A DNA stretch of 64,000 nucleotides from Flavobacteriales bacterium (GTDB taxonomy: Bacteria; Bacteroidota; Bacteroidia; Flavobacteriales_D; Crocinitomicaceae): NCBI GenBank assembly GCA_947475095.1, contig CANJLG010000002.1, positions 82,022-146,021 of the forward strand, given 5' to 3'. Below the pieces are notes generated by a model that worked only from the letters and a program-made list of their open reading frames with translations, searched no databases and was not told the origin of the DNA. Shown piece after piece: positions 24,177-33,981 of this stretch; positions within the stretch are counted from its first letter, which is position 1, and each line of letters begins with the position of its first letter. Made by a program: the position numbers and the translations under genes.

Positions 24177-24853
24177 GCTTTATCCCCAAGAACTTCTTCA
24201 TTTTCCGGATTGAGGCTTTTATTCTTTGGAAAAAATGAGCGCTGACCAATAATTAAAGTGGCTACACCGACGGTAATTGAGGCATCAGCAACATTAAAAA
24301 TAGCTGGAAATACTTGTCCACCGCCTAAATAAGGCACCCACTTTGGCCATGCTACATTAAACTGAAACATATCAACTACGTTACCCAATAAAAACCCTCG
24401 ATGGCGCACTTCAATAGTTCCTAAATATTTGCAATCAGCCATTACCTTTGACCCTTCTAGTCGATTAAAATGAACACAGGGATTGAAATTAAAGAAAAAG
24501 TCATAAAACATTGAATCAAGCAAGTTTCCAGTTGCACCAGCCCAAATAAAACCTAATGCGATTAAAAATGAAAGTTTAGCCCCTTTTCTAGCTTCCTTAA
24601 TCAAATAATAAGCAATAAAAATAATGGCTATTACCCTAAAAATACTAAGTGCTAATTTATGCCAAATGGCTGCGCCAAAAGTAGTTCCAAAAGCCATTCC
24701 TTGATTTTCGGTGTAATGCGCTGAAAACCAACTGCCGATAAGATATCTATGTTCCTCGGGATGGAATGACGTTTTAATGTAAACCTTAATAACTTGGTCT
24801 AAAATCAACAATAAAACAACAACTATTGCAACAATTTGAAGCTTTTTCTTCAC
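24173..24853 (-). CDS. lspA: Lipoprotein signal peptidase II
   Basis: The aspartic protease that removes signal peptides from prolipoproteins in the inner membrane. The 226-residue protein is longer than the usual 160-170. Conserved blocks are LDQVIK (19-24), YTENQGMAFG (47-56), GNLLDSMFY (109-117), and the two catalytic aspartates in GNVVDMF (Asp161) and FNVADASIT (Asp190). A loop of about 40 residues with two cysteines is inserted between the conserved GNLLDR-like motif and the first catalytic aspartate, a feature I associate with Bacteroidota. The start is GTG, sharing one base with the upstream stop (TAGTG). Confidence 0.95.
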   Translation of the reverse strand: MKKKLQIVAIVVVLLLILDQVIKVYIKTSFHPEEHRYLIGSWFSAHYTENQGMAFGTTFGAAIWHKLALSIFRVIAIIFIAYYLIKEARKGAKLSFLIALGFIWAGATGNLLDSMFYDFFFNFNPCVHFNRLEGSKVMADCKYLGTIEVRHRGFLLGNVVDMFQFNVAWPKWVPYLGGGQVFPAIFNVADASITVGVATLIIGQRSFFPKNKSLNPENEEVLGDKA

Positions 24854-25236
24854 TACCTTTTTTGTTCGTTTTTAGCATCGATACTCATTGTTGCATGCGG
24901 AACAAGTCGCAGTCTTTCTTTAGGAATTAAAGTGCCCTTAATGCGACAAACACCATACGTTTTATTATTGATCCGCATTAGCGCTGCATGGAGGCTTTGA
25001 ATAAATTTTTCTTGACGTGCAGCAAGTTGAGCAACTTCCTCTCGTGAAAGTGTTTCAGAACCGTCTTCCATCATATTAAATGCCCTACCAGTATCATCAG
25101 TTCCATGATCATCATTATGGGACAGAGAACCTATTAATAAAGTATAATCAATATTGGCGTCAACTAACTTTTGATTGATTAAGGCTTTGAATTCCTCTAA
25201 ATCTGAATCTGAATACCTTGATTTCTCTTGTGCCAT
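24853..25236 (-). CDS. TraR/DksA-family zinc-finger-like protein
   Basis: A 127-residue protein with the DksA layout: an N-terminal helical hairpin (about 10-85) and a C-terminal globular part with YGVCRIKGTLIPKERLRLVPHATMSI. Only one cysteine (Cys97) of the classical four is left, so it cannot form a normal C4 zinc finger; Bacteroidota relatives show similar loss. DksA proteins bind RNA polymerase through the secondary channel, which is plausible but unproven here. A -7 element lies 20 bases upstream. It is co-transcribed with lspA, sharing one base at TAGTG. Confidence 0.85.
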   Translation of the reverse strand: MAQEKSRYSDSDLEEFKALINQKLVDANIDYTLLIGSLSHNDDHGTDDTGRAFNMMEDGSETLSREEVAQLAARQEKFIQSLHAALMRINNKTYGVCRIKGTLIPKERLRLVPHATMSIDAKNEQKR

Positions 25237-25256
25237 TTTAATAATTTTAAGGGTTG

Positions 25257-25264
25257 CAAATATA
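25257..25264 (-). promoter_or_regulatory. -7 element of the dksA-like/lspA operon
   Basis: TATATTTG on the minus strand (25264 to 25257) matches TAnnTTTG and lies 20 bases before the ATG at 25236. No TTTG box at the ideal distance. Confidence 0.45.
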
Positions 25265-25351
25265 GCTAAATAAACATTATTTAGGCACTAAATTAAACTA
25301 ATTAATAAAATTTATGATAATTATAATCTTATTTCAAAAAGGAATTTTCTT

Positions 25352-25359
25352 TATTTTCG
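25352..25359 (+). promoter_or_regulatory. -7-like element of the DUF6427 gene (predicted leaderless)
   Basis: TATTTTCG matches TAnnTTTG at seven of eight positions. Four bases (CCTT) separate it from the ATG at 25364. Confidence 0.4.
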
Positions 25360-25363
25360 CCTT

Positions 25364-26323
25364 ATGATTAAATTCTTTCTAGGAAATAGGATAATTGCAT
25401 TGTTTTTTTTGCCAATTATAGTGCTATTATTTCACATGCTAAATTATCAATTCCAATTTTACGAGACAGGAACGGAAATTAATTATGGATTTTGGAATGG
25501 TTTAATAAACTTCCCAGAACTATTTAATCAACTAATCGCAGGAGTTTTTGTTTTGTTTAATGCCTCTTACTTAAATTACCTATATAATAATTATAATTTC
25601 CAAGAAAAAAACACCTATATTATTTCATTGATTTATGTGATATTAACTAGTTTTTACTACTCCTTTTATCGCCTGGATGGCATCTTAATTTCCCATACAT
25701 TTTTCATCCTTGGGTTAACTCAATTGTTTAAATTAAAACAAAACCAAGATGGAAAAGAAGCCATATTCAATAGTGCTGTTTTTTTAGGATGCGCTTCGAC
25801 ATTTGATCCTTCACTGATTCTTTTTTTTCCTGTTTATATTGTAATGTACCTTATTATTCGCCCGTTCATTTTACAAGAATTAATTATATTTATTACTGGA
25901 TATATATCTCCAATTCTAGTTGGAATAACCTATCTAAAATGGGCAGGTAAAAAATTAACCAGTAAATTATTAATTGATAACAATGGGATTGAACCAAACA
26001 AGGACCTCCTACTTATTTTAATTTTTATTTCAATATTTTCAATTCTTAGTTTTATAGGAATACGAAATCGCATAACCAAAAGTTCAAACAGGATAAAAAA
26101 ACAAATTCAAATTATTTGGATTGTTTTGTTTTTGTCGATTTGTCTTGGGAGTATTCATTTACTTTATTTTAAACAAATTGAACACATAAGTTTAATTTGC
26201 ATTCCTTTAGCCATTCTTTTATCCTATTCATTTTTAAATAAAAAATATTCAATTTTAACTACTTTGCTATTTTACTTGACTATGGGATACGCTGTTATTA
26301 AGTTTTTCATTCTGACAAATTAG
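25364..26323 (+). CDS. DUF6427-type multi-pass membrane protein
   Basis: A 319-residue integral membrane protein with eight to ten hydrophobic segments spread over the whole length and short basic loops. The opening (IKFFLGNRIIALFFLPIIV), the central FDPSLILFFPVYIVMYLIIRPF and the position beside purine genes match what I recall of the Bacteroidota DUF6427 family. No catalytic residues stand out and its function is unknown. It precedes purQ by 66 bases, but purQ has its own -7 element. Confidence 0.7.
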   Translation: MIKFFLGNRIIALFFLPIIVLLFHMLNYQFQFYETGTEINYGFWNGLINFPELFNQLIAGVFVLFNASYLNYLYNNYNFQEKNTYIISLIYVILTSFYYSFYRLDGILISHTFFILGLTQLFKLKQNQDGKEAIFNSAVFLGCASTFDPSLILFFPVYIVMYLIIRPFILQELIIFITGYISPILVGITYLKWAGKKLTSKLLIDNNGIEPNKDLLLILIFISIFSILSFIGIRNRITKSSNRIKKQIQIIWIVLFLSICLGSIHLLYFKQIEHISLICIPLAILLSYSFLNKKYSILTTLLFYLTMGYAVIKFFILTN

Positions 26324-26340
26324 GCAAGCATCTATTTCAT

Positions 26341-26348
26341 TACTTTTG
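26341..26348 (+). promoter_or_regulatory. -7 element of purQ
   Basis: TACTTTTG matches TAnnTTTG and predicts a leader of about 35 bases before purQ. The leader shows no riboswitch-like structure. Confidence 0.5.
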
Positions 26349-26389
26349 CACGAGACAAATAATTTTTATTCTAATTAATCGATTTATAA

Positions 26390-27076
26390 ATGAAATTTGG
26401 AGTAGTAACATTTCCGGGGTCAAATTGTGATCAAGATATGATTTATGTGCTACAAAAACTGCTAGGACAGCAAGTGGAAACATTGTGGCACAAAGATACT
26501 AGTATAAAAAATGTAGACATGGTCATTTTACCAGGCGGATTTAGTTATGGTGACTATTTACGATCTGGGGCAATTGCAAAATTCTCACCCATCATGAAGG
26601 AGGTCATTAGACATGCTAATCAAGGTGGCTATGTTCTTGGTGTGTGCAATGGTTTTCAAATATTAACAGAAGCAGGATTATTAAGTGGGGCACTTTTACA
26701 CAATGATCAACAAAAATTTATTTGTAAAAATGTTCACCTAAAACCCATTTCGAAATTGGCAGGAATTACCAAAGGATTAGATTTCGAAAAAACATACAAA
26801 ATTCCTATCGCACATGGCGAGGGACGATATTATGCAAATGACATTACAATCAAAGAATTAGAAGATAATGACCAAATATTATTTCGATATTGTCATGAAA
26901 CAGGTATTGAGAACAAGGCCGCTAATCCAAATGGTTCATTAAATAATATTGCAGGAATAACAAATAAGGAGAAAAATGTTTTTGGGATGATGCCTCACCC
27001 AGAAAGAGCTGCAGATACAATATTAGGAAATACGGACGGAAAAAATATATTTGAATCAATCTTGTCATTTTGTTAA
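26390..27076 (+). CDS. purQ: Phosphoribosylformylglycinamidine synthase subunit PurQ
   Basis: The glutaminase subunit of FGAM synthase, step four of purine synthesis. The 228-residue class I amidotransferase shows PGSNCDQD near the N-terminus, LPGGFSYGDYLRSG (48-61), the nucleophile Cys86 in GVCNGFQ, and the catalytic pair His203/Glu205 in MPHPERA. Being a separate PurQ, it needs PurL and PurS encoded elsewhere. purD follows nine bases later on the same strand. Confidence 0.95.
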   Translation: MKFGVVTFPGSNCDQDMIYVLQKLLGQQVETLWHKDTSIKNVDMVILPGGFSYGDYLRSGAIAKFSPIMKEVIRHANQGGYVLGVCNGFQILTEAGLLSGALLHNDQQKFICKNVHLKPISKLAGITKGLDFEKTYKIPIAHGEGRYYANDITIKELEDNDQILFRYCHETGIENKAANPNGSLNNIAGITNKEKNVFGMMPHPERAADTILGNTDGKNIFESILSFC

Positions 27077-27085
27077 TCGCTTAGC

Positions 27086-28363
27086 ATGAAAATTTTATTA
27101 TTAGGTGCTGGTGGTCGTGAACATGCTTTGGCATGGAAGATATCACAAAGTTCAATTTTAGATGAGCTCTTTATAGCTCCAGGAAACGCCGGAACAAGAC
27201 AATATGGGAAAAATGTTTCCTTGTCGCCCATTGATTTCGATGGAATTAAACAATTTGTTTTAGAAAACAACATTGATATGGTTGTTGTTGGACCAGAAGA
27301 GCCTTTGGTTTTAGGTATATACGATTACTTTCAAGAGGATTCAAGTATACGTCATTGTGCCATAATTGGTCCAAGCAAGGAAGGAGCGAAATTAGAAGGA
27401 AGTAAAAATTATGCAAAAGAATTTATGGCACGCCATCGAATTCCAACAGCGAAATATGCATGCTTCACAGCCTCAAGTTTGGATGAAGGCATTCTTTATC
27501 TAAGGAGTATGAAAGCGCCCTATGTATTAAAAGCAGATGGCCTAGCAGCAGGAAAAGGAGTGCTTATTATTGAAGATTTGGAGAGTGCCGAAAAGGAACT
27601 AAAATCGATGCTTGAAAATGAACGATTTGGGGAGGCTAGTAAAAAAGTAGTTATTGAACAGTTTTTAGATGGGATAGAACTATCAGTATTTGTGATGACA
27701 GATGGAGAGTCGTTTAAGCTATTGCCTGAGGCAAAAGATTACAAGCGAATTTTTGAAGGGAATCAAGGCGAAAATACAGGCGGAATGGGCGCTGTTTCTC
27801 CAGTTCCATTTGCAGATGCCGCTTTTATGGACAAAGTACATAATCAAATTATTGTGCCAACTGTAAAGGGACTAATTAGTGAAAGAATTGAATACAAAGG
27901 ATTTATCTTTTTCGGATTAATAAATGTTAAAGGAGATCCATATGTAATTGAATATAATTGCAGAATGGGAGACCCCGAAACCGAAGTGGTAATACCACGT
28001 TTAAAATCAGATATTTTAGATTTATTTGAGGGAATTGCCAGCAATACCTTATCAGAAAGAGATATCCAGTTCATCGATAAAAGTACAGCAACTGTAATGA
28101 TGGTGTCAGGTGGCTATCCTAACGAATACGAAAAGGGATTGCCAATTTATGGCATTAACAATGTAGTTGATAGCATTGTTTTTCATGCTGGAACAAGTTC
28201 TGATGGACCGCAAGTTTTAACGAATGGTGGGCGCGTGTTAAGCATTACATCATATGGTAAAAATATTGAAGCAGCGGTAGAAAAGTGTTACGATTCAATT
28301 TCGAAAATATCATTTGAAAAAGCCTATTACCGAAAAGATATTGGTCGAGACCTTATAAAATAA
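27086..28363 (+). CDS. purD: Phosphoribosylamine-glycine ligase
   Basis: GAR synthetase, joining glycine to phosphoribosylamine in step two of purine synthesis. The 425-residue ATP-grasp enzyme has the N-terminal LLLGAGGREHALAWK, the pair VVVGPEEPLVLGI and GPSKEGAKLEGSK, the ATP-grasp segment APYVLKADGLAAGKGV, then QGENTGGMGAVSPVP and metal-binding YNCRMGDPETEVV. Length and motif order are complete. It follows purQ by nine bases and precedes the CorC-like gene by five, forming one transcript. Confidence 0.97.
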   Translation: MKILLLGAGGREHALAWKISQSSILDELFIAPGNAGTRQYGKNVSLSPIDFDGIKQFVLENNIDMVVVGPEEPLVLGIYDYFQEDSSIRHCAIIGPSKEGAKLEGSKNYAKEFMARHRIPTAKYACFTASSLDEGILYLRSMKAPYVLKADGLAAGKGVLIIEDLESAEKELKSMLENERFGEASKKVVIEQFLDGIELSVFVMTDGESFKLLPEAKDYKRIFEGNQGENTGGMGAVSPVPFADAAFMDKVHNQIIVPTVKGLISERIEYKGFIFFGLINVKGDPYVIEYNCRMGDPETEVVIPRLKSDILDLFEGIASNTLSERDIQFIDKSTATVMMVSGGYPNEYEKGLPIYGINNVVDSIVFHAGTSSDGPQVLTNGGRVLSITSYGKNIEAAVEKCYDSISKISFEKAYYRKDIGRDLIK

Positions 28364-28368
28364 AATAA

Positions 28369-29622
28369 ATGGAAGCTTCTCTAATTATTTTAATATCCCT
28401 GCTGTTTTCTGCTTTTTTCTCCGGAATGGAATTAGCCTACTTATCTTCAAATCGTTTAAAAATCGAAGTTGAAAAATCAAGAGGGACATGGCAAGGAAAA
28501 TTAAAGGCTATTTTCTACAAGAACTCATCTACCATGATTGCTTTACTCTTACTCGGCAATAATTTCGCCCTAGTAATCTATGGTATTAAAGCCGCAGAAA
28601 TATTAAATCCAGTTTTGGAGGGATTTGGTATGCACAATGAAGCCTTATTACTTATTACGCAAACGATTCTTTCCACATTGTTAGTGTTAATTACTGCTGA
28701 GTTTTTACCTAAAGCTATTGTGCAAATTAACCCAAATGGATTTCTTAATATTGGCACACTTCCTTTATTCATCGTATTTATACTGCTGTATTTGCCCACC
28801 CAATTTATTCTACTATTTAGCGGAATTGCATTAAAATTATTCGGTGGTAAGGCGAAATCAACTGAAAAAGTGTTCTCTAAAGTTGATCTAGCACATTATG
28901 TGGATGAGATCTCATCAAGAATTAATACGGAAGAATCGCTTAGTAATGAAATGCTGATTTTATCAAACGCTCTAGATTTTTCTAAGGTCAAAGCGAGGGA
29001 TTGCATGATTCCACGAACCGAAATGGTGGCGGTAGAAATCGACGAGAAACTCTCTAATTTAGTAACACTTTTTATTCAAAAAGGACTTTCTAAAATACTG
29101 GTTTATCGAAAAACAATTGATAATATAATTGGATGTGTGCACTCATTTGATTTATTCAAATCCCCTACATCAATTAAGCAAATCCTTAAGCCTATCGAAT
29201 TTGTTCCTTCTGTCATGTCGGGAAAAGAACTATTAGAAATGTTTACTACCCAATCTGGTAATATCGCAGTGGTTACTGACGAATACGGTGGGACAGCCGG
29301 ACTCGTGACCATTGAAGATGTCATCGAGGAAATTTTCGGGGAAATTGAAGATGAACATGACAAAGAAGATTTGACAGAAGAGAAACTCAGCAATACTGAA
29401 TATTTATTTTCTGGTAGAATCGAAATAGATTATTTGATCGAAACATATAAATTGGATTTTATCGCTTCAGAAGAATATGACACCTTAGGAGGATTAATTA
29501 TTCACGTATTAGAATCCATTCCAACAGTTGGGGAACAAATTAGCTACCAAAATTTTAATATTCGGATTGAAGAAGTAAGTGAACGAAGAATAGAATTAGT
29601 GAGGATCACCATATTAAAATAG
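28369..29622 (+). CDS. HlyC/CorC-type CBS-domain membrane protein
   Basis: A 417-residue protein of the CNNM/CorC (hemolysin) family. The N-terminal CNNM membrane domain has four hydrophobic segments (about 3-22, 55-80, 95-115 and 125-155). A CBS-domain pair follows (about 200-320), starting with the MIPRTEMVAVE motif and including VTDEYGGTAGLVTIEDVIEEIFGEI. A C-terminal CorC_HlyC domain closes it (about 340-415; YDTLGGLI). Relatives are linked to magnesium or cobalt efflux; the name hemolysin is historical. Similarity to GldE of gliding bacteria is possible but cannot be decided here. Confidence 0.88.
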   Translation: MEASLIILISLLFSAFFSGMELAYLSSNRLKIEVEKSRGTWQGKLKAIFYKNSSTMIALLLLGNNFALVIYGIKAAEILNPVLEGFGMHNEALLLITQTILSTLLVLITAEFLPKAIVQINPNGFLNIGTLPLFIVFILLYLPTQFILLFSGIALKLFGGKAKSTEKVFSKVDLAHYVDEISSRINTEESLSNEMLILSNALDFSKVKARDCMIPRTEMVAVEIDEKLSNLVTLFIQKGLSKILVYRKTIDNIIGCVHSFDLFKSPTSIKQILKPIEFVPSVMSGKELLEMFTTQSGNIAVVTDEYGGTAGLVTIEDVIEEIFGEIEDEHDKEDLTEEKLSNTEYLFSGRIEIDYLIETYKLDFIASEEYDTLGGLIIHVLESIPTVGEQISYQNFNIRIEEVSERRIELVRITILK

Positions 29623-29630
29623 GTATAAAA

Positions 29631-30293
29631 TTGATTCAATTAAGTGATTTCGAAGCTGTAATTTTTGACATGGATGGCGTGTTAATTGATTCCGAACCCT
29701 TGTGGAAAATTGCTATGGAGGAGGTTTTTTCAGGACTTGGTTCACGCTTAAAGAAAGATGATTTTCAAAAAACAGTTGGGCTACGAATCGATGAAGTAAT
29801 TCACTATTGGAACATCAAAGAAAATTGGGGAGTACGCGACGAATCTGAAGTTGAGGAAGCCATTATTGTAAAAATGGAAAGTCTTATTGCCGCTCAACCA
29901 GCTGCGCTAGAAGGTGTTATTGACACCCTAAATTATCTTAAACTGCGAAATATCCCAGTAGGATTAGCAACCTCATCGAGCAGCAGGCTGATAAAAGTAG
30001 TTTTAGACAAGCTAGAAATCAAACACCTTTTTAATTTTGTTCATTCTGCAGAAATGGAGCAATTTGGGAAACCTCATCCAGCTGTTTACTTAACAGTTGC
30101 CAAAAAACTGGCTGTTCTACCAGAAAAATGCCTTGTAATTGAAGATTCGCTAAACGGAATAATTTCTGCCAAAGCAGCAAAGATGACCGCCGTTTGCATC
30201 CCAGAAAAAACACACCTTATTGAGCCAAAATTGATCCTTGCTGACTATCAATTTGAATCCATGACTGATTTTTTGAAAATTATTCAGTCCTAA
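29631..30293 (+). CDS. HAD-family sugar-phosphate phosphatase (HxpB-like)
   Basis: A 220-residue HAD phosphatase, subfamily IA. Motif I is FDMDGVLIDSEP (Asp13, Asp15), motif II GLATSSSSRL, a lysine in FGKPHPAVYL, and motif IV VIEDSLNGIISAKAA. The helical cap lies between 20 and 85. The overall pattern resembles hexitol/2-deoxyglucose-6-phosphate phosphatase, but substrate assignment is uncertain. No ATG is available before motif I, so TTG at 29631, eight bases after the previous stop, is taken as start. Confidence 0.85.
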   Translation: MIQLSDFEAVIFDMDGVLIDSEPLWKIAMEEVFSGLGSRLKKDDFQKTVGLRIDEVIHYWNIKENWGVRDESEVEEAIIVKMESLIAAQPAALEGVIDTLNYLKLRNIPVGLATSSSSRLIKVVLDKLEIKHLFNFVHSAEMEQFGKPHPAVYLTVAKKLAVLPEKCLVIEDSLNGIISAKAAKMTAVCIPEKTHLIEPKLILADYQFESMTDFLKIIQS

Positions 30294-30359
30294 GTAAAGT
30301 TGTCTGTAGGTCAGCATCGGAAAATCAGTAGAATTTGACTGCCAATTCAATGGCTTTTG

Positions 30360-30367
30360 TAAATTTG
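30360..30367 (+). promoter_or_regulatory. -7 element of ruvB
   Basis: TAAATTTG matches TAnnTTTG and lies 16 bases before the TTG start. A TTTG (30334-30337) is upstream, but at 22 instead of 19 bases. Confidence 0.45.
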
Positions 30368-30383
30368 TAGAAAAACAATCCTT

Positions 30384-31403
30384 TTGGAAGATTCTTTTGA
30401 CTATCGTGAAAATGCCGAACAACCCGAACAAGAATTTGATAAGGTTTTAAGACCCAAGTCATTTGCTGATTTCGCAGGGCAACCCGCTGTAGTTGAAAAC
30501 TTAGCCGTCTTTGTACAAGCAGCAAAACTGCGTGGAGAACCCCTAGACCATGTTTTATTACACGGTCCTCCCGGATTAGGAAAAACAACACTAGCACAAA
30601 TAATCGCCAATGAAATGGGCGTGGGATTTAAAGTAACTAGCGGACCGGTTTTAGATAAACCTGGAGATTTAGCCGGGCTATTAACCAACCTCAGTGATGG
30701 AGACGTGCTTTTTATTGATGAAATTCATCGCTTAAGTCCTGTTGTTGAGGAGTACTTGTATTCCGCAATGGAAGATTATGTCATCGATATTTTGCTAGAT
30801 ACTGGTCCAAATGCTCGATCAATACAGCTAAACCTAAATCCATTTACTTTAATTGGCGCCACTACTCGATCTGGATTGTTAACCTCACCATTACGCGCAC
30901 GATTCGGAATAAATTCGCGCTTAGAATACTACGATTCGAAAACATTAACAAGCATAGTTGAACGATCAGCCAATTTACTTTCAATACCAATTGATGAAGA
31001 TGCTGCTTACAAAATTGCAAGTAGAAGCAGAGGAACGCCAAGAATTGCCAACGCATTATTGCGGCGCGTTAGGGATTTTGCACAAATTAAAGGCAGTGGA
31101 AAAATTGATGACAGCATTACTGAAATCGCACTAAAGGCACTTAACGTAGATGAAAATGGATTAGATGAAATGGACATCCGGATACTTCGTGCCATCATCG
31201 ATAAATTTGCTGGTGGTCCGGTTGGCTTGGGCACAATAGCTACAGCAATTGGTGAAAATGCGGGCACTTTAGAAGAGGTGTACGAACCTTTTTTAATTCA
31301 GGAAGGCTTTTTGATGCGGACGCAACGAGGAAGAAAAGCGACCGAAAAAGCATTCAAACTCTTTGGCAAAGAACTGGGTTGGAGCCAAGGCGGATTATTC
31401 TAA
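30384..31403 (+). CDS. ruvB: Holliday junction branch-migration helicase RuvB
   Basis: The AAA+ motor of the RuvAB complex, which moves Holliday junctions during recombination and fork repair. The 339 residues are typical. Walker A is GPPGLGKTT (61-69), Walker [11 protein letters not shown] (108-117), sensor 1 GATTRSGLL, the arginine-finger region [14 protein letters not shown], and the C-terminal winged helix contains GPVGLGTIA and RTQRGRKAT. The start is TTG at 30384, because the family begins close before the RPKSF motif and no ATG is available. queG follows after three bases. Confidence 0.97.
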   Translation: MEDSFDYRENAEQPEQEFDKVLRPKSFADFAGQPAVVENLAVFVQAAKLRGEPLDHVLLHGPPGLGKTTLAQIIANEMGVGFKVTSGPVLDKPGDLAGLLTNLSDGDVLFIDEIHRLSPVVEEYLYSAMEDYVIDILLDTGPNARSIQLNLNPFTLIGATTRSGLLTSPLRARFGINSRLEYYDSKTLTSIVERSANLLSIPIDEDAAYKIASRSRGTPRIANALLRRVRDFAQIKGSGKIDDSITEIALKALNVDENGLDEMDIRILRAIIDKFAGGPVGLGTIATAIGENAGTLEEVYEPFLIQEGFLMRTQRGRKATEKAFKLFGKELGWSQGGLF

Positions 31404-31406
31404 TAC

Positions 31407-32333
31407 ATGAATGCCACAAGATATAAGCAAGCGATAAAAGACAAAGCCCAGGAACTAGGTTTTTTTTATTGCGGTTTTTCGAAAGTCGATTTTTTGGAGG
31501 AGGAGGCCCCCCGATTAGAAGCGTGGTTAAAAAATAATTACCATGGCTCGATGGCTTATATGGCGAATCATTTTGACAAGCGCCTTAACCCGAAACTACT
31601 TGTAGACGATGCCCAAACCGTAATCTCACTCCTCTTAAATTACCATACCGAAAGTAGTCAAAAAGACCCTGAGGCTCCAAAACTTTCAAAATATGCCTAT
31701 GGTGAGGATTATCATTTTGTTATAAAAGATAAGCTAGGCGAATTACTCAATTTTATGAGAAGTGAAATTGGCGATATTGGCGGAAGAATATTTGTCGATT
31801 CGGCTCCCGTAATGGACAAAGTTTGGGCGCAAAAATCTGGTTTAGGATGGATGGGGAAAAGTACAAATTTAATTCATCCCAAAGAGGGAAGTTTTTTCTT
31901 TATCGCAGAGATAATTACAGATATACAAATTGAAGCGGACGGTCCAATGAAAGATTATTGCGGCACCTGCACAAAATGTATTGATGCTTGTCCGACCGAA
32001 GCGATAATTGCTCCCTACCTAGTCGATGGTTCCAAGTGTATTTCACACCTAACAATCGAGTTGAAAGATGCTATTTTGCCCGATCAGTTTAAAGGAAAAA
32101 TGGATAATTGGATGTTTGGTTGTGATGTTTGCCAAGATGTTTGTCCATGGAATAAATTTGGAAAAATACACCAGGAAAATCGGTTTCAACCAAGTACCCA
32201 ACTCTTAGATTTAACAAAAGGTGATTGGGAGGATTTAGATAAAGAAACCTTTCAGTTACTTTTCAAAAACAGTGCTGTTAAAAGGACTAAATTTGAAGGC
32301 TTAAAACGGAACATTTCTTTTTTAAAAAAATAA
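31407..32333 (+). CDS. queG: Epoxyqueuosine reductase QueG
   Basis: The enzyme carries out the last step of queuosine synthesis in tRNA, reducing epoxyqueuosine with cobalamin and two [4Fe-4S] clusters. The 308-residue protein shows the likely catalytic Asp131 in VDSAPVMDK, then [12 protein letters not shown] (Cys185, 188, 191, 195), Cys211, and [11 protein letters not shown] (Cys239, 242, 246). It lacks the C-terminal HEAT extension found in some homologues. It follows ruvB by three bases; the convergent peptidase gene starts after it. Confidence 0.95.
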   Translation: MNATRYKQAIKDKAQELGFFYCGFSKVDFLEEEAPRLEAWLKNNYHGSMAYMANHFDKRLNPKLLVDDAQTVISLLLNYHTESSQKDPEAPKLSKYAYGEDYHFVIKDKLGELLNFMRSEIGDIGGRIFVDSAPVMDKVWAQKSGLGWMGKSTNLIHPKEGSFFFIAEIITDIQIEADGPMKDYCGTCTKCIDACPTEAIIAPYLVDGSKCISHLTIELKDAILPDQFKGKMDNWMFGCDVCQDVCPWNKFGKIHQENRFQPSTQLLDLTKGDWEDLDKETFQLLFKNSAVKRTKFEGLKRNISFLKK

Positions 32334-32342
32334 TTGATCTAC

Positions 32343-33980
32343 TTAATTGATTTTTTCTACTCCAACGTAGTACTCTTTAGAAATGATAATCTCCTCACAT
32401 TTATTATCTAAAGCAATACTAGACCATTTTGTTGTGGGATATACATAGATAACCTTATCATTATATTTAATCTTCAAGCGCATATCAAAATTATCGATAC
32501 ATTCTGACCAACGAAAAGAGAGTTTTTTCTGATTCCCTCCCTCTATTTTATACTGAAAAACAGGCATTCTAGCATCGCGTAGATACTGATCAAAAAACGC
32601 GTTTAATGTTAAACCTGAAGAAGATGCAATATACGATTCAATATCCTGTGAACTTAAAGTTTGATGGTAAAACTGCTTATTTAAGCCCCTAAGTATCTCA
32701 CGCCATTTATCATCATCCCCGACTAACTGTCGAAGTGTATGCAGCACATTACTTCCTTTTGAATAAATATCACCATTGTTAGGGTCATTCACATCATAGT
32801 TACCAATTAAAGGACTGTTGTTTGCGATACCAGATCGCAGGCCTCGCACATACTCAAAGCCAGCTGTCTTGCCATAAAAATACTCCACAAATAAGGCTTC
32901 CGAATACGTGGTAAAAGATTCATGGATATAGAGATCGGCGTTATCTTTTGCGGTGATATTATTAGCGAACCATTCATGACCAGATTCATGGATAATGATG
33001 TAATCAAACTTTCTCCCCCAACCCGTGCCGCTTAAATCAGAACCTAAATACCCATTTCCGTATTTATTTCCATACGAGATGGCACTTTGGTGCTCCATTC
33101 CTAGGTAAGGCACTTCCACTAATTTGTAGCTATCTTCATAAAATGGGTATGGGCCAAACCAATGCTCAAAAGCTTTCATCATCCTGGTGGCGTCTTTGAA
33201 TTGAATTTTTGCTTTTTCTAAATTATCTTTTAGTACCCAGTAATCCATGTCTAAAGGTCCTTTTTCGCCAGCATATACTTCAGAAAAATGGACGTAATCC
33301 CCAATTGTAATATTCACACCATAGTTATTGATTGGATTTTTAACTTCCCAAACATATGTGGAAGAGGTAGCATTATTCTGATTTTCCTCCTTTAAGCGAC
33401 CGTTAGAAACGGCAACTAATCCTTTTGGCACCGTTACGGAAATCAACATTCCTTGATCTGGCTCATCATACATATGATCTTTGCAAGGCCACCACAAACT
33501 TGCTCCAATCTCCTGGCAAGAAGTAGCGATAAAATGCTTGTTATTATTATCTCTTTTCCATGCAAATCCGCCATCCCAGGGTGGGTTTTTCGCTACTTGA
33601 GGTTTACCAGAAAACAAAACGACTAATTCCTCTTGTGCACCCACAACTTGTTTTTTTATCAATTCAACGAAATGCGCATTGCCTTCATCCTTAACAACAA
33701 GTGGAATGCCGTCCTGGGTAACCGAAAGAATCGTCATTGGCGCTTGTAAATCCAATTGCAATAGTTGATGCGATGCGATGACTTTATATCGAATAAGGTT
33801 TGAGCCCGAAATACTTTTGTTGCTTGGATTAACATCAAAAAACAAACTGTACTGTTGTAAATCCCACCAAGCTCTTTCTTTTGTAATACTTCCTCTTAAT
33901 GAATCTTGATGCGTATAGATTTGTGCGTCTGCGCCTACAGTTAAGAACAAGTAAGCTAGAAACAATCCAATTTTCTTCAT
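32343..33980 (-). CDS. Secreted M1-family aminopeptidase
   Basis: A 545-residue exported zinc metallopeptidase. The start at 33980 gives a signal peptide (MKKIGLFLAYLFLTVGADAQ); an upstream in-frame start would run into the permease gene. The zinc site is HESGHEWFANN (His331, Glu332, His335), with the third ligand Glu354 in IHESFTTY. The exopeptidase motif is GMEHQ (294-298) instead of the classical GAMEN, as in several Bacteroidota and leukotriene-A4-hydrolase-like members. The permease stop lies one base before its start, so peptide cleavage and amino-acid uptake are likely coupled. Confidence 0.9.
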   Translation of the reverse strand: MKKIGLFLAYLFLTVGADAQIYTHQDSLRGSITKERAWWDLQQYSLFFDVNPSNKSISGSNLIRYKVIASHQLLQLDLQAPMTILSVTQDGIPLVVKDEGNAHFVELIKKQVVGAQEELVVLFSGKPQVAKNPPWDGGFAWKRDNNNKHFIATSCQEIGASLWWPCKDHMYDEPDQGMLISVTVPKGLVAVSNGRLKEENQNNATSSTYVWEVKNPINNYGVNITIGDYVHFSEVYAGEKGPLDMDYWVLKDNLEKAKIQFKDATRMMKAFEHWFGPYPFYEDSYKLVEVPYLGMEHQSAISYGNKYGNGYLGSDLSGTGWGRKFDYIIIHESGHEWFANNITAKDNADLYIHESFTTYSEALFVEYFYGKTAGFEYVRGLRSGIANNSPLIGNYDVNDPNNGDIYSKGSNVLHTLRQLVGDDDKWREILRGLNKQFYHQTLSSQDIESYIASSSGLTLNAFFDQYLRDARMPVFQYKIEGGNQKKLSFRWSECIDNFDMRLKIKYNDKVIYVYPTTKWSSIALDNKCEEIIISKEYYVGVEKIN

Positions 33981-33981
33981 A

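Noticed and set aside
26349..26389. Purine riboswitch in front of purQ
   Set aside because: The leader is only about 40 bases and has no three-way junction or conserved loops.
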